64,000 nt of DNA from Pokkaliibacter plantistimulans. Its GTDB lineage: Bacteria > Pseudomonadota > Gammaproteobacteria > Pseudomonadales > Balneatricaceae. This document shows positions 16,429 through 26,226 of the stretch, in pieces (the first letter of the stretch is position 1; each line of letters opens with the position of its first letter). The stretch spans positions 558,001 through 622,000 of the forward strand of contig NZ_CP177354.1 in NCBI RefSeq assembly GCF_046844695.1, read 5' to 3'. A model generated the notes under the pieces. The model saw only the letters and a list, made by a program, of their open reading frames with translations. It was not told where the DNA came from and searched no databases. Both the position numbers and the translations under genes were made by a program.

Positions 16429-17798
16429 GTCACCTGACCCAGGCCCGCCTGCTGCTGGTGGATGATGAACCGGCGTTCCGCTCGCTGGCCAGCCGCTGGC
16501 TGAGCGACTCCGGCTATACGGTGGAAACGGCGGCAGACCTTGCTTCGGCCCGTGAGGTGGTCAGACACTTCGATGCCGATCTGATGCTGCTGGACCTGTC
16601 GTTACCGCCGACCTTCGACCCGATGACCACTCTGGCCGCGGTGCCGGAGTTTGCCTCCCGTCCGGTGATCATCCTGACCGGGCACGGTGACCGCGAACTG
16701 GCGCTGGAGGCGATCCGTCAGGGCGCCTGGGATTTTCTCGCCAAACCCATCGACCCGGACATGCTGGCGGTGGTGGTCAGACGGGCGCTGAGTAAACATC
16801 AGCTGGAAAAGGAGCTGCTGCAGCTCAAGCGGGGTCTGGGCAAGGAACAGGCCCTGAGCCGGCTGATTGGCGCGTCACCGTCGATGGAAGCGATCCGGGC
16901 GCTGGTGCAGCGCATTGCCGCCACCGATGTGCGGGTGCTGGTCACCGGGCCGTCCGGTACCGGCAAAGAGGTGATTTCCCGTGCCCTGCATGATCTCAGT
17001 CAGCGAGCCAGCGGGCCGTTTATCTCCGTGCACTGTGGCGCGATTCCGGCAGACTTGCTGGAAAGTGAACTGTTCGGCCATACCAAAGGCGCCTTCACCG
17101 GGGCTGATCGTGAGCGGCCGGGTCTGCTCAAGCTGGCCGATGGCGGCACCCTGTTTCTCGATGAAATTGGCGAAATGCCGCTGCCGATGCAGGTCAAGCT
17201 GCTGCGGGTACTGCAGGAAGGCACCTTCTATCCGGTCGGTGGTCGCGAGTTGCAACATATCAATGTGCGGCTGGTGTCGGCCACCAATGCCAATCTGCTG
17301 GACAAGGTGGCGGAGGGCAGCTTCCGTGAAGACCTGTATTACCGCATCAAGGGGGTCACCATTGAAACCCGGGCGTTAAGTGAGCGGCCCGAGGATATTC
17401 CGCAGCTGCTGCGCTACTTTCTCGATCAGTGGCAAGTGAAGATGAACATGCCGTCCCCCTCTCCCTCGGCAGAGGCGCTGGACTGGTTTATCAGCCGACC
17501 GTGGCCGGGTAACGTGCGCGAATTGCGCAGTACGCTGGAAAGTGTGGCAGCGGTCAGTCAGGGGCGCGTGATGACCATGGAAGACATCGCCCTGCTGCAT
17601 CCGCAGAGTCGCAGCCGCAGCGTGGCGGCGCTCGACAGCCAGGATCAGAGCCTCGAAGCCCAGGTGCGGGCACTGGAAATCCGCCTGCTTAGTCAGGCTC
17701 TGCAGGACTGTAACGGTAATCGTACCCATGCCGCCCTGCAGCTGGGATTGTCACGGCAGGGGCTGCTGAAAAAGATGGAGCGTTATGGCCTGGATTGA
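16425..17798 (+). CDS. Sigma54-dependent response regulator (NtrC family)
   Basis: A 457-aa activator with three domains. The receiver domain has LLLVDDEP and phospho-acceptor Asp57 (LMLLDLSLPP). The AAA+ domain has Walker A GPSGTGKE (usually GESGTGKE), the sigma54 contact loop GAFTGA at residues 222-227, and Walker B GGTLFLDEIGEM. The C-terminal Fis-type helix-turn-helix is NRTHAALQLGLSRQGLLKKM. It is co-translated with the kinase. The sigma54 promoter and paired palindromes in front of cydAB make that operon its probable target, and autoregulation is possible since the sites flank the kinase gene. Confidence 0.93.
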   Translation: MSHLTQARLLLVDDEPAFRSLASRWLSDSGYTVETAADLASAREVVRHFDADLMLLDLSLPPTFDPMTTLAAVPEFASRPVIILTGHGDRELALEAIRQGAWDFLAKPIDPDMLAVVVRRALSKHQLEKELLQLKRGLGKEQALSRLIGASPSMEAIRALVQRIAATDVRVLVTGPSGTGKEVISRALHDLSQRASGPFISVHCGAIPADLLESELFGHTKGAFTGADRERPGLLKLADGGTLFLDEIGEMPLPMQVKLLRVLQEGTFYPVGGRELQHINVRLVSATNANLLDKVAEGSFREDLYYRIKGVTIETRALSERPEDIPQLLRYFLDQWQVKMNMPSPSPSAEALDWFISRPWPGNVRELRSTLESVAAVSQGRVMTMEDIALLHPQSRSRSVAALDSQDQSLEAQVRALEIRLLSQALQDCNGNRTHAALQLGLSRQGLLKKMERYGLD

Positions 17799-18054
17799 GC
17801 GGGCATGAGGTTTCCATGCGGACCGGCTTGCGGTTGCAGGCGTTGTCGGTAAAAACTAATTGACTACGCTTTGAGCAGATGACTGTGCTGCTATGGATAC
17901 CGCACCCGAGTGACGGTCAGTTTTTGGTCAATAAACTGCAAAGTCGCTAGGGTGGTAAGCGGTCCGAAATGTTAAATAGCAGGTGCCTGTGCGGGCGTGA
18001 GGTGGCGTTGTCCCTCCGCTGGCCGGGCTTAACTACAGTGAACAGGTTGTACAG

Positions 18055-18660
18055 ATGAGAGTTCAGGGTTCGCCACGTCATAGTGCCGTCACCGGGTTCA
18101 GCCTGATTGAGCTGATGGTGACCATTGCCGTGCTGGCCATACTGGCCATGGTGGCGGTGCCGAGCTTTACCAGCATGATTGCCTCGGCCAACCTCAGCTC
18201 ACGTGCCGAAGACTTGCGCCGTGACCTGCAGCTGGCACGCAGTGAGGCGATCCGGGTCAGAGCGAACGTGGTGTTTTGCCGCAGTGATGACCAGTCGGCC
18301 TGCACCACCGGCGATGTCGCTGGCAGCTGGGGTGGCTGGATCGTGTTTGTCGATACCGATGGCGACAATGTGCGTGATGCCGGTGAAACCATTCTGCGCC
18401 GCTACAGTCTGAGTGACAGCTACCAGCTGATTTCCAGTGCGGCGCTGGGGACCGAGGGTAACCGGGTGCGATTCAGTGCCAACGGTTTTGCCTATCAGAT
18501 TGCCAGCAGTCGTGATCTGGTGTCGGGCACCTTTGCCCTCTGTCGTCCCAGCAGTGCGGTCACCGGTAACGTGCGGGAGGTCAGTATGATCTCCGGCGGA
18601 CGCACTTGGGTCAGCACCGCTGATGACGGCGGCGCCTGCAGCCAGCCCAGTGATCCTTGA
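18055..18660 (+). CDS. fimT: Type IV pilus minor pilin FimT/FimU (GspH-like), cluster 1
   Basis: A 201-aa prepilin. The leader ends in Gly before the class III signal: TG-FSLIELMVTIAVLAILAMV, with Glu5 of the mature protein present. The C-terminal GspH-type domain starts with SRAEDLRRDLQLARSEAIRV. Such minor pilins prime pilus assembly; FimT/FimU relatives in other species bind DNA during uptake. It is first of six genes running to 24637. The 256-bp region upstream (17799-18054) should hold the operon promoter; I see no convincing consensus there. Confidence 0.9.
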   Translation: MRVQGSPRHSAVTGFSLIELMVTIAVLAILAMVAVPSFTSMIASANLSSRAEDLRRDLQLARSEAIRVRANVVFCRSDDQSACTTGDVAGSWGGWIVFVDTDGDNVRDAGETILRRYSLSDSYQLISSAALGTEGNRVRFSANGFAYQIASSRDLVSGTFALCRPSSAVTGNVREVSMISGGRTWVSTADDGGACSQPSDP

Positions 18661-19205
18661 TGTCAGGAGTACCCTCCGTGCCCAGCAGCCTCAGGCAGGA
18701 CGCCCTCTTTCAGCACCGCCCAGACCGCCGTCATCGCACCCGGCTGCGGTCGGGCAGACTGCTGCCCTGTGCCGGTCAGCGTGGCGTGGGGCTGATTGAA
18801 ATTCTGGTCGCACTGATGGTGCTGGCTATTGGCCTGCTGGGTGTTGCGGCGCTGCAGACCAGTAGTCTGCGCAACAATCAGAGTGCCTTCGACCGGGCCA
18901 ATGCGGTGGTGCTGGTCAACGATATTGTCGAACGCATGCGCGCTAATGCCAGTGTGGCGAAAAGTGATGGCTACAGTCTGGCGTTCAGTAGCAGTAGCAA
19001 CAGCTGCCCGTTGCCGACTGGCAGCAGCCGTGCCGATGTGGATCTGAGCGAGTGGCGCACCACCATTATCGCGACCCTGGGCGACAGTGCCTGCGGAGCG
19101 GTCAGCTGTACCGACGGACTGTGCACCATCACCATCCGTTACGACGACAGCCGGGCGCTGGAGGGGGCCGCCACCCAGACGCTGGTGTCGACGGTGCTGA
19201 TGTGA
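18660..19205 (+). CDS. pilV: Type IV pilus minor pilin PilV, cluster 1
   Basis: The ATG at 18660 overlaps the fimT stop (TGATG), giving 181 aa. A GTG at 18678 with AGGAG eight bases before it is an equally good start. In either case the prepilin leader is unusually long (about 40 residues or more) and ends QRG before VGLIEILVALMVLAIGLLGV. PilV is a low-abundance pilin at the fibre tip, processed by PilD. The tail has two Cys pairs (GDSACGAVSCTDGLC). The next gene, pilW, starts 11 bp downstream. Confidence 0.88.
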   Translation: MSGVPSVPSSLRQDALFQHRPDRRHRTRLRSGRLLPCAGQRGVGLIEILVALMVLAIGLLGVAALQTSSLRNNQSAFDRANAVVLVNDIVERMRANASVAKSDGYSLAFSSSSNSCPLPTGSSRADVDLSEWRTTIIATLGDSACGAVSCTDGLCTITIRYDDSRALEGAATQTLVSTVLM

Positions 19206-19216
19206 GGAGCCTGGTA

Positions 19217-20194
19217 ATGAGCACGTCATTGCGTTACCAGCAGGGCCTGAGCCTGATCGAGCTGATGATCTCGCTGATCCTTGGCAGCCTGATCACCCTC
19301 AGTGTCACTGGCGTTATTCTGGCCGGCAAAAGCAGCTTCAGCACCCAGACCAACCTCGCCACCATTCAGGAAAATGCCCTGCTGGTCTCGCAACTGCTGG
19401 GGCAGGACATCCGCGCGGCGTCCTTCAATGGCTGCGGTTCGCAGCGCACCCTCAATATTCTCAATAACTCCGGGAGCGACTGGTGGTCGGAGTGGGATGA
19501 AAGCCTGAAAGGCTACAGTGCCAGTGAAGAGGTGGCGGATATCGATTTCGGCACCAGTGCTGAAGAGCGGGTGTCCGGCTCGCAGGCGCTGCAGGTGATC
19601 TATGCCGATAACAATGAGACCTATCTGACCGGCCAGAACAGTGGCTCTGCCACGCTGACACTGGCCAGCACCAGTGGCTTCAGTTCGGGTGATATCGCGA
19701 TGATTTGTGACCCGGAGCAGGCCACCATCTTTCAGGTTACCAGTGTGAGCTCATCCACCATTGGTTATGCCAAAGCTGGCTCGCCCGGCAACTGTGCGGC
19801 GCTGATGGGCTATGTCAGCAGCGGCTGCCCGAGCTCGGCGCGGGTCTATGGCGCCGGGGCCTACGTCACCCGTCTGGGTGCCGTGGTGTGGTATCTGGGC
19901 TACAACGGCCGGACTTCAGGCACCTCGCTGTACCGCATGGAGCAGGAGAGCGGCACTGCGCAGAAGATTGAGGAAATGGTGGAAGGCGTCAGCGCCCTGA
20001 CCTTCACCTACATGATCAGCGGCAGCACCAGCTACGTCAGTGCGGGTAGCGTCTCTGACTGGAGTAAGGTGGTAGCAGTCAAGACCACGCTGGCACTGAC
20101 CAGTGCGGATAGCTATGTCAGCACCAGCTCGTCCACCGACAGCGGGCGGCTGCAGCGTACTCTCACCTTTGTGACCGCCCTGAGGAATCGCTGA
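19217..20194 (+). CDS. pilW: Type IV pilus minor pilin PilW, cluster 1
   Basis: A 325-aa prepilin starting MSTSLRYQQG, then SLIELMISLILGSLITLSVT, with cleavage after QQG and Glu5 present. The ATG at 19217 follows GAGGAG; longer readings upstream run inside pilV in another frame. PilW-type proteins are large minor pilins that, with PilX and PilY1, form the tip complex. The stop overlaps the pilX start (TGATG). Its long Ser/Thr-rich C-terminal domain is poorly conserved, as is common. Confidence 0.88.
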   Translation: MSTSLRYQQGLSLIELMISLILGSLITLSVTGVILAGKSSFSTQTNLATIQENALLVSQLLGQDIRAASFNGCGSQRTLNILNNSGSDWWSEWDESLKGYSASEEVADIDFGTSAEERVSGSQALQVIYADNNETYLTGQNSGSATLTLASTSGFSSGDIAMICDPEQATIFQVTSVSSSTIGYAKAGSPGNCAALMGYVSSGCPSSARVYGAGAYVTRLGAVVWYLGYNGRTSGTSLYRMEQESGTAQKIEEMVEGVSALTFTYMISGSTSYVSAGSVSDWSKVVAVKTTLALTSADSYVSTSSSTDSGRLQRTLTFVTALRNR

Positions 20195-20712
20195 TGACAA
20201 CAGGCTTGAGACAGCGTTACGGCCAACGGGGAATGGCCTTGCTGATCACGCTGGTGGCACTGCTGATCATCACAGTGCTGGCGGTGGCAGCGACACGCAC
20301 GACCTCATTGCAGGAGCGCATGGTGGCAAATAATTATGACCAGACCCTGGCGTTTCAGGCGGCTGAATCGGCATTGCAGGAGGCGGAGAACTATCTCGAT
20401 CCGAATACCACTGCCACGCTGCCGAGTTTTGCTAATACCAATGGTCTGTACACCGAAGCGGATGCTGATAGTACGCCACGCTGGGAAGACAGCAATACCG
20501 TCTGGCTGGATGCCAGCAGCGATCTGGGTGAGCTGGTGCCGACCGCACCGCAATACATTATTGAATACATGGGTACCTGGCCTGATCCGCCGGGCTGTGA
20601 CCAGACCACCGATGTACCGGCAGACTGCCTGCGTGATGTCTACCGTATTACCGCACGCAGTAATGCAGCTGACCGGGCACAGGTCATGCTGCAGGCGATC
20701 TACTGGCGATAA
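20194..20712 (+). CDS. pilX: Type IV pilus minor pilin PilX, cluster 1
   Basis: A 172-aa protein with the PilX N-terminus RQRGMALLITLVALLIITVL-type signal (cleavage after QRG) and the conserved TTSLQERMVANNYDQTLAFQ segment, followed by AAESALQEAE. PilX-like minor pilins usually lack Glu5, as here. It precedes pilY1 by nine bases, with AGGAGG in between. Role: tip-complex assembly, and anchoring of PilY1. Confidence 0.9.
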   Translation: MTTGLRQRYGQRGMALLITLVALLIITVLAVAATRTTSLQERMVANNYDQTLAFQAAESALQEAENYLDPNTTATLPSFANTNGLYTEADADSTPRWEDSNTVWLDASSDLGELVPTAPQYIIEYMGTWPDPPGCDQTTDVPADCLRDVYRITARSNAADRAQVMLQAIYWR

Positions 20713-20721
20713 GGAGGAGAG

Positions 20722-23700
20722 ATGAAACGATCGGCTTCATTTCGCCAGCGGCTGACCGCGCTGGCCCTGGGTTTCCTCTGTGCAGCCCTGCCGCTGCGCG
20801 CATCGCTGGCCTCGGTGGATATTGCCTCTACCCCGCTGCTGTTGGGGACGACGGTGGCACCTAATATCATGTTTCTGCTGGACGATTCCGGCTCCATGCA
20901 GTGGGAGTTCATGCCGGACTCCGATCTGTACTACTCCTACTATCTGTTCCCACGGCCGGACAGCGTCTATGGTGGAGCTACCTATGCCAATCAGGTACCC
21001 ACCTTCAGTGATACTAACCTGTCCAACGTGCACGACCGCTCGCCCAATAATAATGCGGTGTTCTATAACCCCTACATCACCTATACCCCCTGGAAGGCCT
21101 ATGATGGCAGCTCCATGGGCAATGCCTCGCCGACGGCAGCCTATTACAACCCCAGCAACACCTCAGCGGGCACACTGAATCTGACGACCCAGCAAAGCCA
21201 GTATGCCTACTGGTTCTATAGCACCACCAGCCGGGCCAGTGCCTACTATGCTTCCAACTGCGGATCTAACCAGCACCCCAACTACTACTGCCAGCAGTCC
21301 TTCTACCCCATCACTTTTTATATGTACAAAGGCAGCGGTAGCGTCGAGACCATTTCCAACTACATCCGCTATCAGATTCGTGGCTCCAGCGCCTACAAGA
21401 AAGACCTGAGTGGCAGTACCGAGTCCAGTGTGACCTCCTTCACCTGGGGAACGATTACTCGCACCGTGACCGAAGAGCGGCAGAATTTCGCCAACTGGTT
21501 TCAGTACTACCGTTCGCGGGTACTGGCTGCCAGAGCCGGTGCCAGCATTGCGTTCGCCAATCTCGGCAGTAATTATCGGGTGGGCTTTCGCACCATCAAC
21601 GGTGGCACGACACAGTACATTCCCACCTCCGGCACCTTCTCCAGTACCAACAAGCAGAACTTCTATTCCAACCTGCTGACGTCCACCATTGGTACCAACG
21701 GCACGCCATTACGCAGTGCGCTGCAGTGGGCAGGGGAATACTTTTCCGGCAACCAGTCCGGGGTGACCGACCCGATGACGCCTACCTCGGTCAGCTGCCG
21801 GCAGAACTATGCCATCCTGACCACCGACGGTTACTGGAACGGCTCCCTCAGCAGCACGGTCGGCAACGCCGATAACAGCTCAGGCTCGAAGATCACCAGC
21901 GCCGATGGCAATGCCAGCTATACCTATGCACCGGTGGCGCCCTACAAGGATGACTACAGCGATACTCTGGCGGATATCGCCATGACGTACTGGAAAAAGG
22001 ATATCCGCACCGATCTGGCCAACAATGTCACCACCTCCACCAACGACCCGGCGTTCTGGCAGCACATGGTGACCTTTGGCATCTCCATTGGTGTCAGCGG
22101 CTCACTTGATCCTGACTCTGACCTCAGCGCCCTGACCGCAGGGACCAAGAACTGGCCCAACCCTACCAGCTCCGATCAGTACAAGATCGATGACCTATGG
22201 CACGCTACGGTCAACAGCCGTGGCTCCTTCGTGGCCGCCTCTGACCCCGAGGAGTTTGCCACTGCCCTGCAGGATGCCCTCAACACCATCGCCAGCCGGA
22301 CTTCCACCAATGCCAGCCTGACCAACAATGGCAGCAGTTTGGAAACCGACTCCATGCTGTTCCAGCCCCGCTACTATTCGGGCGACTGGACCGGCGATCT
22401 GTGGGCCTACGATGTGTCTGATTCCAGTGTTGACCCGGTGATCAGCTGGAAAGCATCGAAAAAGCTCCCCGGCTACAGTGCACGCAATATCGTGCTGGGC
22501 GGTGGCAGCACCTACCCCACCGTAGATTTCAGCTGGAGTTCACTGGCCAGTGGTCAGCAGAGCGTGCTCGGCAGCTCTGCCGTGGTGAATTACCTGCGCG
22601 GTAATACCGCCAGCGAAATCAGCAATGGCGGTTCCTACCGCAATCGCACCACGGTGCTGGGCGATTTTGTTGACTCCAATCCGTTCTATCAGGATGTGCC
22701 GTCGAAGAACTACTACCGTTACCACTGGACCGGGGCCAGTAGCTACAGCGCCTTCAAGGTCGCCAATGCATCACGTCAGGATATGGTCTATGTCGGCGGC
22801 AATGACGGCATGCTGCATGGCTTTGCCGCCAGTGGCAGCAGCGCGGGCAAGGAGCTGATGGCCTATATTCCCAGTGAAATGCTGAGCAAACTGCCCGACC
22901 TGACCAGCAGCAGCTATATCCACGAATACATGATGGATGGCGATGTCACGGTGGGGGACGCCTATATCAACAGCGCCTGGAAGTCGGTTCTGGTCGGGAG
23001 TACCGGCCGTGGTGGCAAGTCGCTGTTTGCGCTGGATGTCACCGACCCCACCAGCTTCTCGGCCAGCAAGGTGCTATGGGAATTCACCGACGATGATCTG
23101 GGCCAGTTTCTCGGTACGCCGGTGATTGCCCGCCTCAATAACGGGACGTGGGCCGCTATTGTTGGCAATGGCTACAACGGCACCAGCAATACGGCAGAAC
23201 TGCTGGTGATCAATCTGGAAACCGGCAAGCTGATTAAGAAGATCGATACCGGTATCGGCACGGCCGCTGACTCTAACGGGCTGGCCAGTGTCGCCGGTTA
23301 CGACAGTGACCGGGATGGCAACTTTGATTATTTCTATGCCGGTGATCTGTACGGCAACGTCTGGAAGTTTGATCTCAGTAGTTCCAGCACCAGCAGCTGG
23401 GCCGTTGGCTACAGTGGCAAGCCGCTGTTTACCGCGGAATACACCGATGGCAGCAGCGACACCCGGCAGCCGGTCACGGCCGGACTGGCGCTCAGTGTGG
23501 ACGCCTCCTCCGGCAGCCTCTGGGTATTCTTCGGTACCGGTATTTATCTGGGAACGGCCGACCCGGACAGCAAGAACGTGCAGGCCATCTACGGCATCAG
23601 CGATACCGGCTCGGCGTTCACGGGCAACAGCAATCTGCTCAAGCTGAAGATTCAGGATGAATACACCAACAGTAATGGTCTGATGGTGCGCTCGGTGGTG

Positions 23701-24153
23701 ATCGCCAGTGGTCAGAGCAGCAAAACCAGCACCCGCGGCTGGTATCTCAACCTGATTTCACCCAACAACGGCAGTGAGGGGGAGCGCGTAATCTACACGC
23801 CACAGATGGTGCGCAGCTATCTGGTGACCACGACACTGATCCCGGATGATGACGACTGCTCGCAGGGCGGCAGCAGCTACACCATGGGTATCTATCCCTA
23901 TATGACCAGCGCTTCCACCAGCAGTAAGAACGGCGTTTTCGACATCAACAACGACGGCACAGTGGATGCCAGTGACAAGATCAATAGCAGTCAGGTCGGC
24001 AGTGGCATTGGCTCCAGCTCAGCAACCTCCAATGGTTCGCTGGTGGGCAACAAACTGTACAGTTCGGACAACTCGGGGAACGTCAGCTCCTCCGACGTGG
24101 ATACCTACACCAATCTGGGTAAAACGTCCTGGCGCGAGATCCGCAACTACTAA
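20722..24153 (+). CDS. pilY1: Type IV pilus tip adhesin PilY1, cluster 1 (MIDAS type)
   Basis: A 1143-aa secreted or tip-localised protein. A signal peptide spans about 1-29. Immediately after, NIMFLLDDSGSMQ carries a MIDAS-like DxSxS (Asp54, Ser56, Ser58) of a von Willebrand A fold, with inserted Tyr/Ser-rich stretches. The C-terminal half is the PilY1 beta-propeller (repeats like MVYVGGNDGMLHGFAA and AGDLYGNVWKFDLS). A calcium-loop motif DINNDGTVDASD lies near residue 1074. PilY1 controls pilus extension and retraction and surface contact in relatives. It belongs to the six-gene operon and is distinct from the paralogue at 26831. Confidence 0.95.
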   Translation: MKRSASFRQRLTALALGFLCAALPLRASLASVDIASTPLLLGTTVAPNIMFLLDDSGSMQWEFMPDSDLYYSYYLFPRPDSVYGGATYANQVPTFSDTNLSNVHDRSPNNNAVFYNPYITYTPWKAYDGSSMGNASPTAAYYNPSNTSAGTLNLTTQQSQYAYWFYSTTSRASAYYASNCGSNQHPNYYCQQSFYPITFYMYKGSGSVETISNYIRYQIRGSSAYKKDLSGSTESSVTSFTWGTITRTVTEERQNFANWFQYYRSRVLAARAGASIAFANLGSNYRVGFRTINGGTTQYIPTSGTFSSTNKQNFYSNLLTSTIGTNGTPLRSALQWAGEYFSGNQSGVTDPMTPTSVSCRQNYAILTTDGYWNGSLSSTVGNADNSSGSKITSADGNASYTYAPVAPYKDDYSDTLADIAMTYWKKDIRTDLANNVTTSTNDPAFWQHMVTFGISIGVSGSLDPDSDLSALTAGTKNWPNPTSSDQYKIDDLWHATVNSRGSFVAASDPEEFATALQDALNTIASRTSTNASLTNNGSSLETDSMLFQPRYYSGDWTGDLWAYDVSDSSVDPVISWKASKKLPGYSARNIVLGGGSTYPTVDFSWSSLASGQQSVLGSSAVVNYLRGNTASEISNGGSYRNRTTVLGDFVDSNPFYQDVPSKNYYRYHWTGASSYSAFKVANASRQDMVYVGGNDGMLHGFAASGSSAGKELMAYIPSEMLSKLPDLTSSSYIHEYMMDGDVTVGDAYINSAWKSVLVGSTGRGGKSLFALDVTDPTSFSASKVLWEFTDDDLGQFLGTPVIARLNNGTWAAIVGNGYNGTSNTAELLVINLETGKLIKKIDTGIGTAADSNGLASVAGYDSDRDGNFDYFYAGDLYGNVWKFDLSSSSTSSWAVGYSGKPLFTAEYTDGSSDTRQPVTAGLALSVDASSGSLWVFFGTGIYLGTADPDSKNVQAIYGISDTGSAFTGNSNLLKLKIQDEYTNSNGLMVRSVVIASGQSSKTSTRGWYLNLISPNNGSEGERVIYTPQMVRSYLVTTTLIPDDDDCSQGGSSYTMGIYPYMTSASTSSKNGVFDINNDGTVDASDKINSSQVGSGIGSSSATSNGSLVGNKLYSSDNSGNVSSSDVDTYTNLGKTSWREIRNY

Positions 24154-24181
24154 CCTGCAGCGATAACCAAGTGAGAGGACG

Positions 24182-24637
24182 ATGAAGCGAAACAACAGGT
24201 CTGTTGCACTGGTGCAGCCCGGTCAGGTGCGGGGGTTTACCCTGATCGAGATGATGATCGTGGTGGCGGTGATTGGCATTCTGGCGGCCATCGCCTATCC
24301 CAGTTATCAGCGCTATGTCACAGAGAGCCGTCGTTCCGCCGCAGAGGCCTGCCTGTCGCAGTACGCGCTGTATATGGAGCGGTTTTACGCAACCAACCTG
24401 AGCTATGCCGAGACCAGCTCCGGCACGGCTGTCAGCCTGCCCACCCTCGACTGCTCCACTGAGCTGTCCAGCTATTACACCTTCAGCCTGTCTGCCGTGG
24501 CCAGTCGCAGCTATACCCTGGATGCTGCACCGCAAAGCAGTCAGGCCAGCAATGACAGCGACTGCGGCACCCTGTCGCTGGATGAGACCGGGGCCAAGGG
24601 CGCCTCGGGCAGTTCTGGCAGCAGTTGCTGGAAATAA
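24182..24637 (+). CDS. pilE: Type IV pilus minor pilin PilE, cluster 1
   Basis: A 151-aa prepilin. Leader ends VRG before FTLIEMMIVVAVIGILAAIA, with Glu5 present, then YPSYQRYVTESRR. The C-terminus has a Cys pair (DCGTLSLD...SSCWK) typical of the PilE/ComP-type minor pilins encoded after pilY1. GAGAGG lies before the ATG. It ends the first operon; the following 249 bp contain no gene and presumably the promoter of cluster 2. Confidence 0.9.
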   Translation: MKRNNRSVALVQPGQVRGFTLIEMMIVVAVIGILAAIAYPSYQRYVTESRRSAAEACLSQYALYMERFYATNLSYAETSSGTAVSLPTLDCSTELSSYYTFSLSAVASRSYTLDAAPQSSQASNDSDCGTLSLDETGAKGASGSSGSSCWK

Positions 24638-24886
24638 CGATGTCAGCGGCAGCCCAGCCCTGCCAATTTCTGCTCTTCCTCTGCCAGCAACAGAGGTACT
24701 GCTCAACCCTGGTGGCGGTCAGCCGCTACTGACTTAGGTCCGGTTGCAAAGACAGTAAGCGCTTTGTAAAGTGGCTGTGTTGCCATAATAGCTCCAAATT
24801 TTTCGACTTGTTTCAGTCTCCGCAACACACTAACGTGCAGCCCGACAAGACTCCCGCGCCTCTCTGCACTTTTCCCTGGGGGATGG

Positions 24887-25393
24887 ATGATGATCCGTCA
24901 TCGAAGTGACCATAGCGCGCTCCCGGCCACTCTGCCTTCTTGGCAACGGGGGGTCGGTATGCTGGAAGTATTGATCACCCTGCTGGTGCTGGCTGCGGGT
25001 TTGCTTGGTTCAGCCGCACTGCATCTGAGTACCCTGCGCGAATCCCAACTGGCAAATCAGCGTGGTCAGGCCGTCACCCTGGCTCAGGATATTTCTGGCC
25101 GGCTGTTGGGAGATCGCGGCAATATTGCTACCTATAACAATTTCGACAGCCAGACCAGCACCGGTTGTACCAGTTGCACCGATGCTCAGCAGGCACTGGC
25201 CGACTGGAAAACCCGGGTTGAGGCCAATCTGCCCTCCGGCCGTATTCAGCTAAGTAACACCGGTGGCGGTCTGTATCAGGTACGCATTTACTGGGATGAG
25301 AACCGCAGCGGTGTCACCGGCCTCAATTGCAACAAGGAAGAGTGGGATGAGAGCACGGACATGGCCTGCTATCAGCTGATGGTGCAGTTATGA
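24887..25393 (+). CDS. pilV: Type IV pilus minor pilin PilV, cluster 2
   Basis: A 168-aa prepilin with the signal QRGVGMLEVLITLLVLAAGL and a PilV-type core (HLSTLRESQLANQRGQAVTL). Start is the ATG at 24887, preceded by GGGGGA; an adjacent ATG is at 24890. It begins a second minor-pilin operon (pilV, pilW, pilX, pilY1, pilE, fimT). Its stop overlaps the pilW start by 4 bp. It is clearly diverged from the cluster 1 PilV rather than a recent copy. Confidence 0.88.
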   Translation: MMIRHRSDHSALPATLPSWQRGVGMLEVLITLLVLAAGLLGSAALHLSTLRESQLANQRGQAVTLAQDISGRLLGDRGNIATYNNFDSQTSTGCTSCTDAQQALADWKTRVEANLPSGRIQLSNTGGGLYQVRIYWDENRSGVTGLNCNKEEWDESTDMACYQLMVQL

Positions 25394-26223
25394 GCCTGGT
25401 CAGAAGCCAATCGCTGCAGCGTCAGCGCGGTGTGACACTGGTCGAGCTGATGATATCTCTGGCGCTGGGGGTGGTACTGGTGCTGGCGGCGACCGATGTG
25501 CTGCTCAGCGGTCGTCAGACCTATATCAGTATTTCGGCTTCGGCAGGCATTCAGGACAGCGCCGGTTATATCCAGTCACTGCTGCGCACCCAGATCAATC
25601 ACGCCGGTTTCACCTCTAACCCGGTGAAATCCCTGAGCACGGAGTTTGCGGCCGATACGGCCACTTCCTCCACCTCGGGTGGTATCGCCTGGACCGCCGC
25701 GCAGGTGGTGTCCGGAGAACGCAGCACCACCATCACCGGCAGTCCCGATACGCTCTATGTCCGTCTGCAGGGTAATAGTGATGGCAGCACCCTCGATTGT
25801 CTCGGCCAGAGTGTAGTCAGTGGCGATACGGTGGTGATGAAACTCTACATGGCCAGTGATCTGGCGCTCTACTGCGCCGTCAGTGGCCACGATACTAATA
25901 CCAAAAATCAGACCCAGCCGCTGGTGCAGGGCATCGAAGGGATGCGCCTGTTGTTCGGGGTGGACAGCAATGAAGACAACGCCATCGACAAGTGGCTGCA
26001 GACCACCCAGCTGGCCGCTGCTTCTACTACGGACAAGACCCATATTGCGGCAATTCGGGTCGGGCTGATTATCAGCTCGACGGTGTCGACTGATCAGGGC
26101 TCCAGTGCCAAAACCTTCTCGCTGCTCGGCAGCAATGTCACGACGGCTGTCAGCAGTCGTATGCGCCAGGCGTTTGAGAACACCTTCTGGCTGCCCAATG
26201 TTGCCCTGATGCGGGAGAGCTGA
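25390..26223 (+). CDS. pilW: Type IV pilus minor pilin PilW, cluster 2
   Basis: A 277-aa prepilin with QRGVTLVELMISLALGVVLV at the N-terminus and Glu5 present. It is shorter than the cluster 1 PilW (325 aa). The ATGA overlap with pilV indicates coupling. The central region LYVRLQGNSDG and the late LLFGVDSNEDNAIDKWLQ segment match PilW-type proteins. It probably forms the tip complex with the cluster 2 PilX and PilY1. Confidence 0.88.
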   Translation: MSLVRSQSLQRQRGVTLVELMISLALGVVLVLAATDVLLSGRQTYISISASAGIQDSAGYIQSLLRTQINHAGFTSNPVKSLSTEFAADTATSSTSGGIAWTAAQVVSGERSTTITGSPDTLYVRLQGNSDGSTLDCLGQSVVSGDTVVMKLYMASDLALYCAVSGHDTNTKNQTQPLVQGIEGMRLLFGVDSNEDNAIDKWLQTTQLAAASTTDKTHIAAIRVGLIISSTVSTDQGSSAKTFSLLGSNVTTAVSSRMRQAFENTFWLPNVALMRES

Positions 26224-26226
26224 GTA

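Noticed and set aside
17925..17940. TGGTCAATAAACTGCA as a sigma54 promoter for the pilin operon
   Set aside because: GG-N10-GC spacing is right but the rest of the consensus is poor, and no activator site is visible nearby.
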